Made by a program: the position numbers and the translations under genes. Of a stretch of 44,034 nt of DNA, positions 27,019 through 37,239 are shown one piece after another. The DNA comes from CAIODY01 sp041192505 (GTDB lineage Bacteria; Bacteroidota; Bacteroidia; Chitinophagales; CAIODY01), in the NCBI GenBank assembly GCA_041192505.1, contig JBEEMV010000082.1:1-44034 (forward strand), given 5' to 3'. How positions within the stretch are numbered: the first letter of the stretch is position 1; each line of letters begins with the position of its first letter. Under the pieces are notes generated by a model, which did not search any database, was not told the DNA's origin, and saw only the letters and a list, made by a program, of their open reading frames with translations.

Positions 27019-27026
27019 CAAAACTA
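27019..27026 (-). promoter_or_regulatory. Possible -7 box of der, 4 bases before the ATG
   Basis: TAGTTTTG matches TAnnTTTG on the minus strand, directly upstream of the der ATG at 27014. No TTTG is seen 19 bases further up. If used, the mRNA would be leaderless or nearly so. Confidence 0.4.
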
Positions 27027-27288
27027 CAATTTATAAAATTAAATTCGGTTTATTTTACAATAAGATGCATTTAGCAGCAGTTAGAAAACGAACAAGAAAG
27101 AATCGAAAAACGATTTTAATGCAAAAAAATACCATTTATAACAAATGAATGAAGTGCCAAATTGAAAAAAAATAGCCTTTTTTTAGGGGTGGTTCTTAGC
27201 TTAAAACATTGGGGGTTGAAGGAAATTGTTCATAGATAAAATCTCAATGCGTAATTTGGGTTAAAAAATTAAAGTACAATAAAATAAA
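27027..27288. other. Intergenic stretch between der and pckA
   Basis: This region is AT-rich, with no recognised gene, tRNA or conserved RNA fold. It contains a short AATCG-AAAAA-CGATT palindrome near 27101 and is bounded by the terminator at 27289-27322. A short plus-strand open frame (26966-27148) has no supporting feature. Confidence 0.5.
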
Positions 27289-27322
27289 AAAACCGAAGTC
27301 AAAATATTTTGACTTCGGTTTT
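27289..27322. terminator. Perfect palindrome, bidirectional-looking terminator after pckA
   Basis: A 34-base perfect palindrome, AAAACCGAAGTCAAAAT and its exact complement, with A tracts on the left and T on the right. It lies 64 bases past the pckA stop, so it ends pckA transcription. The symmetric tails would also work for plus-strand reading. Confidence 0.88.
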
Positions 27323-27385
27323 ATAAACTATTTTTATCTCATAATCCGTATCACTTATTTAGGACGGGACAATTTCAAAAAATAC

Positions 27386-28996
27386 TTACACCAACATTTT
27401 TGGTGCAGCACTCATAATTTCTTCGTTAGCTTGTGAAGCATATTTATTAAAATTATTTACAAATTTATTCGCCAATTCATTTGCTTTAGCATCGTATGCA
27501 TTGCCATCAGCCCATGTATTACGTGGGTTTAAAATTTCTGTTGGTACATCAGGGCAAGTGGCAGGCATTGCTAATCCAAATATTGGATGATTTTCGAATT
27601 CAACATTAGCTAACTGACCATTTAAAGCCGCTGTAATCATAGCTCTTGTAAATTTCAATTTCATACGGCTACCTGTGCCATAAGCACCGCCGCTCCAACC
27701 TGTATTTACTAACCAAACATTAGCTCCAGTTTTACGCATTCTTTCACCTAACATTTCAGCATAACGAGCAGGATGTAAAGGCAAGAAAGGTGCGCCAAAG
27801 CAAGCACTGAATGTAGTTGTAGGCTCGGTAATACCAGCTTCTGTACCAGCCACTTTAGCAGTATAACCGCTAATGAAATGATACATTGCTTGACCAGGTG
27901 TTAATTTAGAAATAGGAGGCAATACGCCCGAAGCATCGCAAGTAAGAAAGAATATATTTTTAGGTACGCCGCCAACACTTGGGTTTACTGCATTTGCAAT
28001 ATGTGTCATTGGGTATGCAGCTCTTGTATTTTCAGTTTTGCTAATGTTTGCATAATCAGGAGTGTTAGTTCCTGCAATAAATTTAACATTTTCTAAAACT
28101 GTTCCGTGTTTAATAGCAGCCCAAATTTCGGGTTCTTTTTCAGCAGTTAAATCAACGCATTTTGCGTAGCAACCACCTTCAAAATTAAATACACCATCAT
28201 CAGCCCAACCATGTTCATCATCACCAATTAAAGCACGATTTGGGTCAGCCGATAAAGTAGTTTTTCCTGTACCGCTTAAGCCAAAGAATACAGCAGTGTC
28301 GCCATCTTTACCAATATTAGCCGAGCAATGCATGGGTAATACACCACGATTAACTGGCAAAATAAAATTCAATACCGAGAAAATAGATTTTTTCATTTCA
28401 CCAGCATAGCCAGTTCCTGCAATCAAAACCATTTTCTTTGTAAAATTTACTATTACAAAATTGCCTTGGCGCAAACCATTTTCGGCAATGTTTGTAGTTT
28501 TATAATCAGGCGCACAAAGTATTGTCCAATCAGGCACCATCGATGTTTTCTCGGCATCTGATGGGCGCATGAACATATTATCTACAAATAAATTGTGATA
28601 AGGAATTGCGTTGATGGTACGAACATTCAAACGATAGTTTGGATTAGCACACACAAAATTATCACGAACATAAATTTCTTTTCCTTCGTAATGTGCACAT
28701 ACTTCGGCTTGCAATCTATCAAAAGCTTCGGCTGTAACACCCACATTTGTATCGCCCCAGTTTACATCATTTTCGGTGATGTTATCTCGTACAATAAATC
28801 TGTCTTTTGGGCTACGACCGCTGAATTCGCCACTATCAAATACAATAGCACCATTGTCGGCATATACGCCATGACCTAATGCTATAGCCTTATCCATCAA
28901 TTGTTGAGGCGTAAGATTCCAGTTGCAAATTGTAACATTCTTTATACCTGCTGTGTCTAATCCAACAGTGGTATTCTTAATTCCATTTTCTTGCAT
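27386..28996 (-). CDS. pckA: Phosphoenolpyruvate carboxykinase (ATP)
   Basis: The 536-residue enzyme converts oxaloacetate plus ATP to phosphoenolpyruvate and CO2, the first committed step of gluconeogenesis. The ATP-type P-loop FFGLSGTGKTTLSADPNR lies near residues 243-260. Upstream of it are the catalytic-site segments FSGRSPKDRFIVRD (about 56-69) and GTGYAGEMKKSIF with its metal-binding Lys. Further along are IGDDEHGW, FEGGCYAKC and the arginine-bearing ENTRAAYP. The length fits the 530-540 residue ATP-dependent family. It stands alone, with a -7 box at 29024-29031 and a strong terminator. Confidence 0.96.
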   Translation of the reverse strand: MQENGIKNTTVGLDTAGIKNVTICNWNLTPQQLMDKAIALGHGVYADNGAIVFDSGEFSGRSPKDRFIVRDNITENDVNWGDTNVGVTAEAFDRLQAEVCAHYEGKEIYVRDNFVCANPNYRLNVRTINAIPYHNLFVDNMFMRPSDAEKTSMVPDWTILCAPDYKTTNIAENGLRQGNFVIVNFTKKMVLIAGTGYAGEMKKSIFSVLNFILPVNRGVLPMHCSANIGKDGDTAVFFGLSGTGKTTLSADPNRALIGDDEHGWADDGVFNFEGGCYAKCVDLTAEKEPEIWAAIKHGTVLENVKFIAGTNTPDYANISKTENTRAAYPMTHIANAVNPSVGGVPKNIFFLTCDASGVLPPISKLTPGQAMYHFISGYTAKVAGTEAGITEPTTTFSACFGAPFLPLHPARYAEMLGERMRKTGANVWLVNTGWSGGAYGTGSRMKLKFTRAMITAALNGQLANVEFENHPIFGLAMPATCPDVPTEILNPRNTWADGNAYDAKANELANKFVNNFNKYASQANEEIMSAAPKMLV

Positions 28997-29023
28997 ATAA
29001 ATAGTTGATTATAGTTTGGACGG

Positions 29024-29031
29024 CAAATGTA
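29024..29031 (-). promoter_or_regulatory. -7 box of pckA (TACATTTG)
   Basis: TACATTTG on the minus strand matches TAnnTTTG, 27 bases before the ATG at 28996. The base block 19 bases upstream is TTTT, so the -33 element is weak. Confidence 0.6.
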
Positions 29032-29065
29032 AATATTTTTACTAAGTATAAAAAGCCGATTTTAA

Positions 29066-29512
29066 TTAGTGTTTAATTTGTTTGAAATAATAATAGCTGG
29101 GCAAGTCGTTTATTTTATTGGTAAAATAATTAAATGAGTAAGATGGTAAATCCATTATAGATATGGGCGAACATCGTGTAAGCCTATCTGCGCTTAGCGC
29201 TACACCTTTTACGAAGCCATATTTGGCAATACATTGTTTTGAAAAATTGCTACAACTGGGTATGTGTGGGCAATCGGTTGCTAACTGCGGCGATATAATA
29301 TTTTGATAAAAAAATAAAGTGGTGGTAAACGGCAATAGCAGTGGATTCTTTTTTATTAATAATGAAAAATGTTTTATCGAATCGCTATTATTATGTTCCA
29401 CTAATTGTTGTTTAATCAGCATTACATCGCTTTTGCTTTGTGCCAATAATAGATTGGCAACAAGCATATTTGTTAGCAGCAAAATAAATTTTATCTTGTT
29501 TTTTGTTTTCAT
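29066..29512 (-). CDS. yidD: YidD family protein with an N-terminal signal peptide
   Basis: The 148-residue protein combines a signal sequence (MKTKNKIKFILLLTNMLVANLLLA-Q, residues 1-24) and a ~40-residue linker with a YidD (DUF37) core at about 68-117. The core motifs are FYQNIISPQ, Cys81, PSC87SNF, KYGFVKG and RLTRC-SP. Usual YidD proteins are 70-90 residues, cytoplasmic, anchored by an amphipathic helix, and aid YidC-dependent insertion; this one would be exported. Cys-Pro-His replaces the common Cys-Arg-Phe. I chose the ATG at 29512; an upstream ATG at 29530 lies in the terminator hairpin. It follows the giant PKD gene on the same strand across that terminator. Confidence 0.75.
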   Translation of the reverse strand: MKTKNKIKFILLLTNMLVANLLLAQSKSDVMLIKQQLVEHNNSDSIKHFSLLIKKNPLLLPFTTTLFFYQNIISPQLATDCPHIPSCSNFSKQCIAKYGFVKGVALSADRLTRCSPISIMDLPSYSFNYFTNKINDLPSYYYFKQIKH

Positions 29513-29517
29513 AAAAT

Positions 29518-29549
29518 AAAAAAGCAGCAAGTAGTTCTTGCTGCTTTTT
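29518..29549 (-). terminator. Hairpin terminator between the PKD protein gene and yidD
   Basis: AAAAAGCAGCAA pairs with TTGCTGCTTTTT around a 7-base loop. On the minus strand it lies just past the stop of the PKD protein at 29564 and directly before the yidD start, so yidD is probably expressed only by read-through or from inside the upstream gene. Confidence 0.85.
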
Positions 29550-29563
29550 ATTAAAAGGGTTTA

Positions 29564-32500
29564 TTATCGAATTAATGTCATGGTACCTGTAAGTGGAAAC
29601 ACTTCGCCTTCGGCACATTGAACTTCCATTTGATACATAAATACACCAGCTGGCATTGGGCTACCATTAAAGAATCCATCCCAACCTACACTTGAATCAT
29701 TGATAGGTTGATTTTGAGCACTATACACTAAACCGCCCCATCTATCATAAATTCTCATGTAGTTTAATTGTGTTACCCCTGTGCCTTGTACATAAAATCT
29801 TGAATTGGCAGGCGATGAGCCAGGTATAAATGCATTAGGCACATATACTGCATTGCTAGCATTACATAATACATGCACGGTAACATCGGCAGTATCCGAA
29901 CAGCCATGAATATCGGTTAATATTACTGTATATTTTGTAGTAACATCAGGCCATACTGTAGGCGAACCAGAATAAATAGAATCGATATGGTAATTAGGAT
30001 CCCACAAGTATGTATAAAAACCACCAGCCGCACCTACTTGAGCAATTCGAACAGGTCTGCCTGCTACCACATCATTTATTTCATGATTTAAAATAACATT
30101 TGGTAAAGGAAATACGGTAACATGAACATCCACTACATCCTGATTACATGTACCTACGATGGTGGCTGAATAAGTATATGTTGCAGGAAATAAAGGCTTA
30201 ACAACTAATGCTGGATTTGTGGAAATAATTTCGTTTGTATTTTGATTTAACCACGAATAAGTAATACCACCTTGTGCACTTAATAAAGCCGAGCCGCCAA
30301 TACATATTGATGTATCAATACCAGCAGATGGCACAATAAACGGAATAATACTAACATGAATACAAGCAGTATCGCTACAACCATATTGATTACTTACTTG
30401 CATGCAGTAAGTGGTATCAAGTTGTGGTTGAATATAAGGATTTGAATTAAATCTGCCTGGTGTATAGCTTGTCCCAAATGGACTGAACCAATTATATGAT
30501 TCATTGGCTTTAGGCGCACAGCCTATATTTACTTGTTGCCCTGCACATACCAATGTATCTTTTGCTACACATGCTATAGGAAATGGATAACTACTTACTG
30601 TGTGAACGGCGGTATCCATACATCCTTGTTGAGTGGTAATGATGTAGGTGATAGTATCAACAAAAGGTTGAGTAATGCCTGAATGGATATAGGTATGTGT
30701 AATGCCTGTAGGATAGTTTGATGAATTATAAATTGAACCAGGTTCCCAATTGATATAATAATTAGTAATTGGCGATAATGGCATTGTGGTTGATAAATCT
30801 TTAAAGGTTATTTTTAAAGGATTACAAGCTCCTGGAGGATTCATATCAAAATCGGCATTTGGTTTTGGATACAAACAAATTTGTTTAGTAATAGCACTAT
30901 CGCAGCCTGAAGCATTAATAACGGTTAATTTAATAGTAAAACAAGTTGACGCTGAACCTGTTGTTAAATAAAATTTATGCGCAGGGTTTAGTAAACCAGA
31001 TTGGCATCCTACAACACCATCACCAAAATTCCAACAATACGATAATTCGGCTGCTGGTGTACTAGAATTAGTAAATAAAACGGTAGCAGAATCGCCGCAA
31101 TATACGGTAGCCGCAACAGAAAAATTTGCTACCACATCAGCCGAAACATAAATCTGTTGAACAACACTTGTATCAACGCAGAATGTAACAGAACTATCAA
31201 TAAGCACAGCATTGTATAAACCCGAAGTGGTATAGCAGTAAGAGGTTGAACTATTTGAACTTGTTAAGGTTTTATTTGGCCAATCAAAATACCAATGATA
31301 ACCTAAATTAGCTTCAGGATCAACCGAATTATTAGTAAAATTTATACATGAATTGGCACAAATACTATCTTGATTTACAGAAAAAGCTGATGTAGGTTTT
31401 GGATGAACAGTAAACAAATTATCTTGCTGAATAGAATCAATACACCCATCTTTACTAGTAATTTTTAATTTCATTGAATAAACGCCTGAAGTAGTAATAT
31501 TCAAATTAATTGTATCAGATGTGTAGGTAGCTATAGGTAAAGATGTGGTAGCATCTATCAATGTCCACTCAAATGCAGCAGTATCAAGGATACTTACCGA
31601 ACTAGCTATGGAAGAATTTTCGAATTGAACATTAGCAGTACCACAAAAATTAGTTAATGGTGGCGAATATGTAAATGCAGCTTGTGGCCCATCTATAAAT
31701 ACTGTATCTACAATTGGATACGAACAATTAGAACCATCTGTAATGAAAAAATAAACTGGGTATTTACCTGGCACGTTAAACGCATGACCAAAATGATAAT
31801 ATTGAGTGGTAGTATCGGTTGGATTAATCCGTTGTATTTGAATTGGAGCACTGGCATCATTCCAAACTGCCAATATACCATTTGATGAATTGGTAGAATC
31901 ATTGAACCAAAGCGTATCATTTATACAAGCATGTTGTTTAAATGGTGGCAGATGCACATAGCTTGGACCTAATACATTTACAATTTGCGAATAAGACGAA
32001 TTACAAGGCACCCCATTAGCTTGTACACCTTTAGTACTATATATTTTACAAATAATATTATACTCCCCAACCGCACCAGTAGGCAATTGAATATTTGTGG
32101 GTATTGAACCTTGTCGTTTAGAATATATAAAAGATAAATATGGTGGTATTAAACCAGGTATGAACTCTAAAATAACCAAACTATCATACGCCCCAACCGA
32201 TAAATTGGTAACTGGTAAAAAGCTGGAAGGACATGGCCAAACACTTGGAATAGAAAACTGCGCCACTGGATCTTGAAAATGAATACGAATACAAGTATCA
32301 TCAGAACATGGAACACCTCCATTAGCCACACAACCATTTTTAACATGAAGGTTTAAATAATAATAACCATTCGTATTTGTATAATTTGAAGTTAATTGAA
32401 AACTTCCTTTACCAGCACTTTTTTGCATTTTCCATGGTGTTGGCGATTTACAAGCTATTGAATCCCATGTCCAAATACTTGTATCTACTGTACCTGTAGA

Positions 32501-35500
32501 CAAATTTGATAAATTTAAAGCTGTTCCCAAGCATAATACAGTATCTAACAAACCACTAAATTTTGCTAAATTTCCACAATAAGTAGGCGTTGCAATAGCT
32601 TGTGTTAAGCTACATCCGCTTACACTAAAAACTTCATATTGGATAACACTTGTGGGCTGTTTTAAAAAGCAATGTATAAAGCTTGTCCAAGTACTGCCAT
32701 ATACTGTATCTTTTGGCGAACCATCTTTATAATCAAATATAGTTTTTAGCAAAGTGCTGCCACATACTTTAATTTTGTTAGTAAACTTAGAACAACGATT
32801 ACAAGCACCTGTAACTTGATCCATCTGCACCATGCCGTATTGAAAACCTGAAGAATGGTAAACAGCACTATCTCTATAAAAATCAGTAACGGTTAACAAT
32901 AAATCTGATGAATCTCGGCACGAACCCGAGCTATTACCAATTATTAATTTTACCCGAAAAGTGCCACATGAATCATAATAATGAGTAAACCCATTTAGCA
33001 AACCACCAGAAGTATTTGTATTACCCGAAACAGAATATGTAGTATCACCTTGACCATTTGGCAAACCCCATTTAACTTGAACAAATGGAGGATACGGAGC
33101 ATTAGGGGTTGAAAAAATACCATTAATTGTCCAGCCAGCATAACCGCCTACTTTACATTTTGAGGTAGGGTCATTAAATGGAACTTGCTGCATAACCGCT
33201 TGGTAATTTAAAATAGAAACAACTTTTTTTACGGTATCGGCTTGGCACGATTGCCCATTATTGTTCACTATCATCCAAGCCGTAAATACACCATTATTAG
33301 GAAACTGGAATGTAAATCGAGTTGGTGAATGAGGCGTATTAGGCGAAGTACTTGGCCAATATACACCTGAATCTATGTAATCACTTGCACCTGGCCCAGC
33401 ACCAAATAAAATAAATTTTACTGTAGTTGGATAAGTGCCTGTACCATTTTTAGGATAAATTTTTATTGATGGTACAAATGTACAAGTTTGAGATGTTGCA
33501 ACACCACCTGCCGAACACCATACAGAATCTTTAAAATTAGATTTAATACCATTTACTGTTACCATGCTATCAATAGTTAATGTGTCCTGACAGCCATTGC
33601 TATTAATAATAAAATGTCCTGAATATACACCCGTATCAGTAAAACAAACTTGTGGCGTATCACACACAAATGATCTTGCCAATATTGGGGTTTTATGTGG
33701 CCTTGTAAAATACCAATTACACGATTTAACATTACATAATGAAACATAAGACCCTGGAACATGAATGACTTGTGTAATAGGATCGGGCTGAACATATAAA
33801 CATGCCTTACCATTTTTCAAACATAATGTACTATCTGATAAGGTAACAATTGGCGTAATTTTATGACCAATATGAATTATTCTATTTTGAGTAATAGTAT
33901 CAATACAATGAATACCACCTAAATGATACGACCTATGAATTAATTTTACAGTATAACAAGTATCTATATTACTTGCATAATAATGAGAAATAGGCAATGT
34001 ATCATGGGTGGCAAAAGTTTGCCCATCACCAAAATCCCATGTATATAAAGTATCCGTTGTGGGCGAAGGCGTAAAACTTACTGTTACCGAGTCGCAACCG
34101 TTTGTTTTATTATAAGTAAAACTTCCCTTAAGCGGTGTTAATGAAACTGTTTTTGATGAAATTGCCGCACAACCACCATTGGCTGCACTTTGTATAACTT
34201 TCAAATAAACATCATGCGAACCATAACCTGAAAATACTGTACAAAAATTTATACCCGTACCCTGAACTACGGCACCAGTATTAGGATTAGCAACATACCA
34301 TTCGTATGTAGCACCCGGTAAATTTGGAGCCAAATTTTGTACTGGCCCATCAAAGCAAAATTGATGTGATGGTGAACAATAATTACCAGTAAAACCCGAT
34401 GCTATAGATACTGTAGCTATAGGACAAGGATTAATGGTAATAGTTAATGGACCACCAGTGCATGGGTTTAGTAATGAATAATAACCTACACAATTGTTTG
34501 ATGAATTTATCAAAGTATCTCCTTTAAAAACAATGCAATAAGTTACAGGTGACTGATAACATCCTGGCAAATTTATAATACAATTATTTAAGGCTCCAAG
34601 GCTACAACCAGAAGATGTAATAGTGCCTAATGTAACAGGAACTACACAAGCTGGATAAATGCCACCACATGGCTCTGCAACCACAATACCTGAAATAGGG
34701 CTTGATGACAATGGCGTTGTACAAGCTGTAAAAGTGGTTACGAATGATTGACCTGATCCTGCATTTGTAGTAGATATTGATAAACAAGGATTGCTTGCAA
34801 TACCTTGAATACAAACCGCATTATTTTGAGTAATGGTATCAGAACAACCAAAAGTAGGATGAATATATTTGAATACTGCTAATTTTACATTTGTACATGA
34901 ATAAGATGTGAAATTATGGCTAGCCGTATTTAAAGGCGATGGTCCTGATGTTGCTGTAGCCGATGTTGAAGGAATCCACCAAGTATAACTATCATTTCCT
35001 GGCGGAGAAGCTAAATTTATTATGCCTGGCGAACACAAATTGCTACCACCAGCTACATACATAGATGCCGTAGGCTTAACTACTGCGTAAATATAACTTG
35101 TTTTAATAATTGCACTTTTGCAACCATTAGCATCTACCACCTGCAGATATACATTGTTTCTTGTATTACTAGCATTGTATTTAACTGGTAAGCTTCCACT
35201 ACCTGCTGTAGCTGTACCAAAAGTAGCAAACTGCGATGAGTAAGGTAAATTTGTGCTTGGATTTATTCCTACCGTACCCAAATTCCAAGTATAGGTATAA
35301 GGCGGTAAACTATTAGGATTTGAAGGTATTAAGGTGGTTAATAATGTGCCACAACCTATTGTATCAGATGCTGTAAAATTAGCTGTAGGCACAGCATGTG
35401 TTGTAGCAATACATACACATGATTGGCTTACTTGTCCACTAGCACTAGAAACTGTTAAACACACATAATATGATCCTGCATTTACCGCAGCTATAATTGG

Positions 35501-35770
35501 CGAACTACTTTTTGTAGCACCAAAAAACTTATAGGTAGTTGCCGAACCAGATGCATTACAATTAAAAGCAGCACTATAATAAACTGACCACTTAGCTGTA
35601 TCATAACTTCCTGTTGATGTATTGTTCAGTGTTAAAATTAAATTACCACATGTATCAATTGGAAAAGTAAGACCGTTGGATGCTACAAAATGAGCAGTTA
35701 ACTGCGCTTTACTTTGCGATGAAGCAAATAAAGTAAGCATAAAGGCTAATAAAAAAACTATTTTTTTCAT
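29564..35770 (-). CDS. Very large PKD-domain secreted protein with T9SS type B sorting domain
   Basis: The 2068-residue protein has the signal peptide MKKIVFLLAFMLTLFASSQSKA-Q. The body contains many Cys-bearing Ig-like and PKD modules; clear PKD hallmarks are YTWDFGDG (near residue 580) and YCWNFGDGV (near 1590). The last ~95 residues are the gliding-motility-associated type B sorting domain: YVPNAFIPGSSPANSRF, MRIYDRWGGLVY, GWDGFFNGSPMPAGVFMYQMEV and TGTMTLIR. That domain directs export by the T9SS, often in the SprB-type group of adhesins and gliding proteins. It is probably a cell-surface adhesin or matrix protein. Codon use and base composition match the rest of the window. A weak -7-like TACCTTAA lies in its leader. 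Confidence 0.9.
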   Translation of the reverse strand: MKKIVFLLAFMLTLFASSQSKAQLTAHFVASNGLTFPIDTCGNLILTLNNTSTGSYDTAKWSVYYSAAFNCNASGSATTYKFFGATKSSSPIIAAVNAGSYYVCLTVSSASGQVSQSCVCIATTHAVPTANFTASDTIGCGTLLTTLIPSNPNSLPPYTYTWNLGTVGINPSTNLPYSSQFATFGTATAGSGSLPVKYNASNTRNNVYLQVVDANGCKSAIIKTSYIYAVVKPTASMYVAGGSNLCSPGIINLASPPGNDSYTWWIPSTSATATSGPSPLNTASHNFTSYSCTNVKLAVFKYIHPTFGCSDTITQNNAVCIQGIASNPCLSISTTNAGSGQSFVTTFTACTTPLSSSPISGIVVAEPCGGIYPACVVPVTLGTITSSGCSLGALNNCIINLPGCYQSPVTYCIVFKGDTLINSSNNCVGYYSLLNPCTGGPLTITINPCPIATVSIASGFTGNYCSPSHQFCFDGPVQNLAPNLPGATYEWYVANPNTGAVVQGTGINFCTVFSGYGSHDVYLKVIQSAANGGCAAISSKTVSLTPLKGSFTYNKTNGCDSVTVSFTPSPTTDTLYTWDFGDGQTFATHDTLPISHYYASNIDTCYTVKLIHRSYHLGGIHCIDTITQNRIIHIGHKITPIVTLSDSTLCLKNGKACLYVQPDPITQVIHVPGSYVSLCNVKSCNWYFTRPHKTPILARSFVCDTPQVCFTDTGVYSGHFIINSNGCQDTLTIDSMVTVNGIKSNFKDSVWCSAGGVATSQTCTFVPSIKIYPKNGTGTYPTTVKFILFGAGPGASDYIDSGVYWPSTSPNTPHSPTRFTFQFPNNGVFTAWMIVNNNGQSCQADTVKKVVSILNYQAVMQQVPFNDPTSKCKVGGYAGWTINGIFSTPNAPYPPFVQVKWGLPNGQGDTTYSVSGNTNTSGGLLNGFTHYYDSCGTFRVKLIIGNSSGSCRDSSDLLLTVTDFYRDSAVYHSSGFQYGMVQMDQVTGACNRCSKFTNKIKVCGSTLLKTIFDYKDGSPKDTVYGSTWTSFIHCFLKQPTSVIQYEVFSVSGCSLTQAIATPTYCGNLAKFSGLLDTVLCLGTALNLSNLSTGTVDTSIWTWDSIACKSPTPWKMQKSAGKGSFQLTSNYTNTNGYYYLNLHVKNGCVANGGVPCSDDTCIRIHFQDPVAQFSIPSVWPCPSSFLPVTNLSVGAYDSLVILEFIPGLIPPYLSFIYSKRQGSIPTNIQLPTGAVGEYNIICKIYSTKGVQANGVPCNSSYSQIVNVLGPSYVHLPPFKQHACINDTLWFNDSTNSSNGILAVWNDASAPIQIQRINPTDTTTQYYHFGHAFNVPGKYPVYFFITDGSNCSYPIVDTVFIDGPQAAFTYSPPLTNFCGTANVQFENSSIASSVSILDTAAFEWTLIDATTSLPIATYTSDTINLNITTSGVYSMKLKITSKDGCIDSIQQDNLFTVHPKPTSAFSVNQDSICANSCINFTNNSVDPEANLGYHWYFDWPNKTLTSSNSSTSYCYTTSGLYNAVLIDSSVTFCVDTSVVQQIYVSADVVANFSVAATVYCGDSATVLFTNSSTPAAELSYCWNFGDGVVGCQSGLLNPAHKFYLTTGSASTCFTIKLTVINASGCDSAITKQICLYPKPNADFDMNPPGACNPLKITFKDLSTTMPLSPITNYYINWEPGSIYNSSNYPTGITHTYIHSGITQPFVDTITYIITTQQGCMDTAVHTVSSYPFPIACVAKDTLVCAGQQVNIGCAPKANESYNWFSPFGTSYTPGRFNSNPYIQPQLDTTYCMQVSNQYGCSDTACIHVSIIPFIVPSAGIDTSICIGGSALLSAQGGITYSWLNQNTNEIISTNPALVVKPLFPATYTYSATIVGTCNQDVVDVHVTVFPLPNVILNHEINDVVAGRPVRIAQVGAAGGFYTYLWDPNYHIDSIYSGSPTVWPDVTTKYTVILTDIHGCSDTADVTVHVLCNASNAVYVPNAFIPGSSPANSRFYVQGTGVTQLNYMRIYDRWGGLVYSAQNQPINDSSVGWDGFFNGSPMPAGVFMYQMEVQCAEGEVFPLTGTMTLIR

Positions 35771-35935
35771 GGCTTAAAATTAAGGTATAAAATTTAAATT
35801 TTCGGTTGTTTTAATATGACTATTTATTGCTTTGAAATGTTGCATTTAAAAAACGTTGCATCAGTTTTTCAAAATACAAATTTCGATAGGAATTGGTAGT
35901 AAACCAAATTCAAAATCGAATAAAAATAGGCAGTG

Positions 35936-37222
35936 CTATTTTAAATTGATTACATCCATTCCAATATCTTTTCTATAATATTGATTTTCGAAAAATCCCT
36001 CAGATGCCTTGTTGATGGCTAATTCACGGGCTTTGTTTAAATCATCGTGCAAAGCTGTTAGCATCATTACTCTGCCACCCGACGAAATAATATTTCCATC
36101 ATCATTCAACTTTGTTCCTGCATGAAATACAATTACATCATTTTCCAATTCAATATTGTTAATCGTTTTTCCTGTTTCAAATGTTTCAGGATAGCCATTG
36201 CTTGCTAAAACCACAGTACAGCCAGCTTTTGGGTTTTCAATCATCGTTTCTTTATCTAATGTATTATTTGCAGTAGCTAAAAACAATTGCACCAAATCAT
36301 TTTCAATTCGGGGTATTACTACTTCAGTTTCAGGGTCGCCCATTCTACAATTATATTCAATTACAAATGGATCGTTTTCTACTTTAATTATGCCAAAATA
36401 AATAAACCCTTTGTAAATAATTTTTTCTTGTTGTAATCCTTTTATGGTAGGTTCAATTACTTGTTCAATTATTTTTTTCATTAATAATTCATCAGCAAAT
36501 GGCACTGGCGAAATAGCTCCCATGCCACCTGTATTCAAGCCCTTATCGCCTTCACCAATTCGTTTATAATCTTTTGCGGTTGGCAAAATCACATAATTAT
36601 TGCCATCGCTTAATACAAAAACACTTAATTCAATTCCTTTTAAAAATTGTTCAACCACTACTTTTGCACTTGCATCGCCAAACTTTGCGGCTTCAATCAT
36701 TTCAGTTAATTCAGCCATTGCATGTTCATGCGTTTCGCAAATCACTACGCCTTTGCCAGCAGCCAATCCATCAGCTTTTAATACAATAGGTAAACTTGAA
36801 TTTTGTAAATATTCAACACCTTGTTGCAAATTATTTTTATCAAATTCTTGATAAGCAGCCGTTGGAATATTGTGCCGCATCATAAATGCTTTTGCGTATG
36901 CTTTGCTGCCTTCCAATTTTGCACCTTCCATTGATGGCCCTATTACTGGAATATGTTTTAATGAACCTTTCGATTGAAAATAATCATAAATTCCTTTTAC
37001 TAAAGGCTCTTCGCTGCCAGGCAAAACCATGTCAATTTTTTCATCAACACAAAATTTTTCGATGCCTTCAAAATCCGAAACTTTTAGGTTTACATTGGTT
37101 GCACAGGCTGATGTGCCTGCATTACCAGGCGCAATAAATAATTTTGAACACAGTTTGCTTTGAGCTATTTTCCAAGCAAAAGCATGTTCTCTGCCACCCG
37201 AGCCTAATATTAAAATTTTCAT
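35936..37222 (-). CDS. purD: Phosphoribosylamine-glycine ligase
   Basis: The 428-residue ATP-grasp enzyme makes GAR from phosphoribosylamine, glycine and ATP in purine synthesis. Motifs are MKILILGSGGREHAFAWKI at the N-terminus, LPGSEEPLV, VLKADGLAAGKGVVI (about 158-172), NTGGMGAISPVP and EYNCRMGDPETEVV (about 278-291), all standard for PurD. The length matches the family. A -7 box TAAATTTG lies at 37247-37240, 17 bases before the ATG. No other purine genes are adjacent. Confidence 0.96.
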   Translation of the reverse strand: MKILILGSGGREHAFAWKIAQSKLCSKLFIAPGNAGTSACATNVNLKVSDFEGIEKFCVDEKIDMVLPGSEEPLVKGIYDYFQSKGSLKHIPVIGPSMEGAKLEGSKAYAKAFMMRHNIPTAAYQEFDKNNLQQGVEYLQNSSLPIVLKADGLAAGKGVVICETHEHAMAELTEMIEAAKFGDASAKVVVEQFLKGIELSVFVLSDGNNYVILPTAKDYKRIGEGDKGLNTGGMGAISPVPFADELLMKKIIEQVIEPTIKGLQQEKIIYKGFIYFGIIKVENDPFVIEYNCRMGDPETEVVIPRIENDLVQLFLATANNTLDKETMIENPKAGCTVVLASNGYPETFETGKTINNIELENDVIVFHAGTKLNDDGNIISSGGRVMMLTALHDDLNKARELAINKASEGFFENQYYRKDIGMDVINLK

Positions 37223-37239
37223 TACATAAAATTGAAATG

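Noticed and set aside
26966..27148. Short plus-strand open frame across the der start and the gap to pckA.
   Set aside because: It overlaps the der coding start in antisense, has no recognisable domain and no promoter match.
27027..27385. A tRNA or small RNA in the der-pckA gap.
   Set aside because: No cloverleaf-compatible arms were found; the only strong structure is the terminator palindrome at 27289-27322.
29412..29618. Minus-strand frame spanning the end of the PKD gene and the start of yidD.
   Set aside because: It runs through the terminator hairpin in a third frame and overlaps both real genes.
36574..37137. Plus-strand open frames opposite purD.
   Set aside because: They are shadows of a well-conserved enzyme gene on the minus strand.
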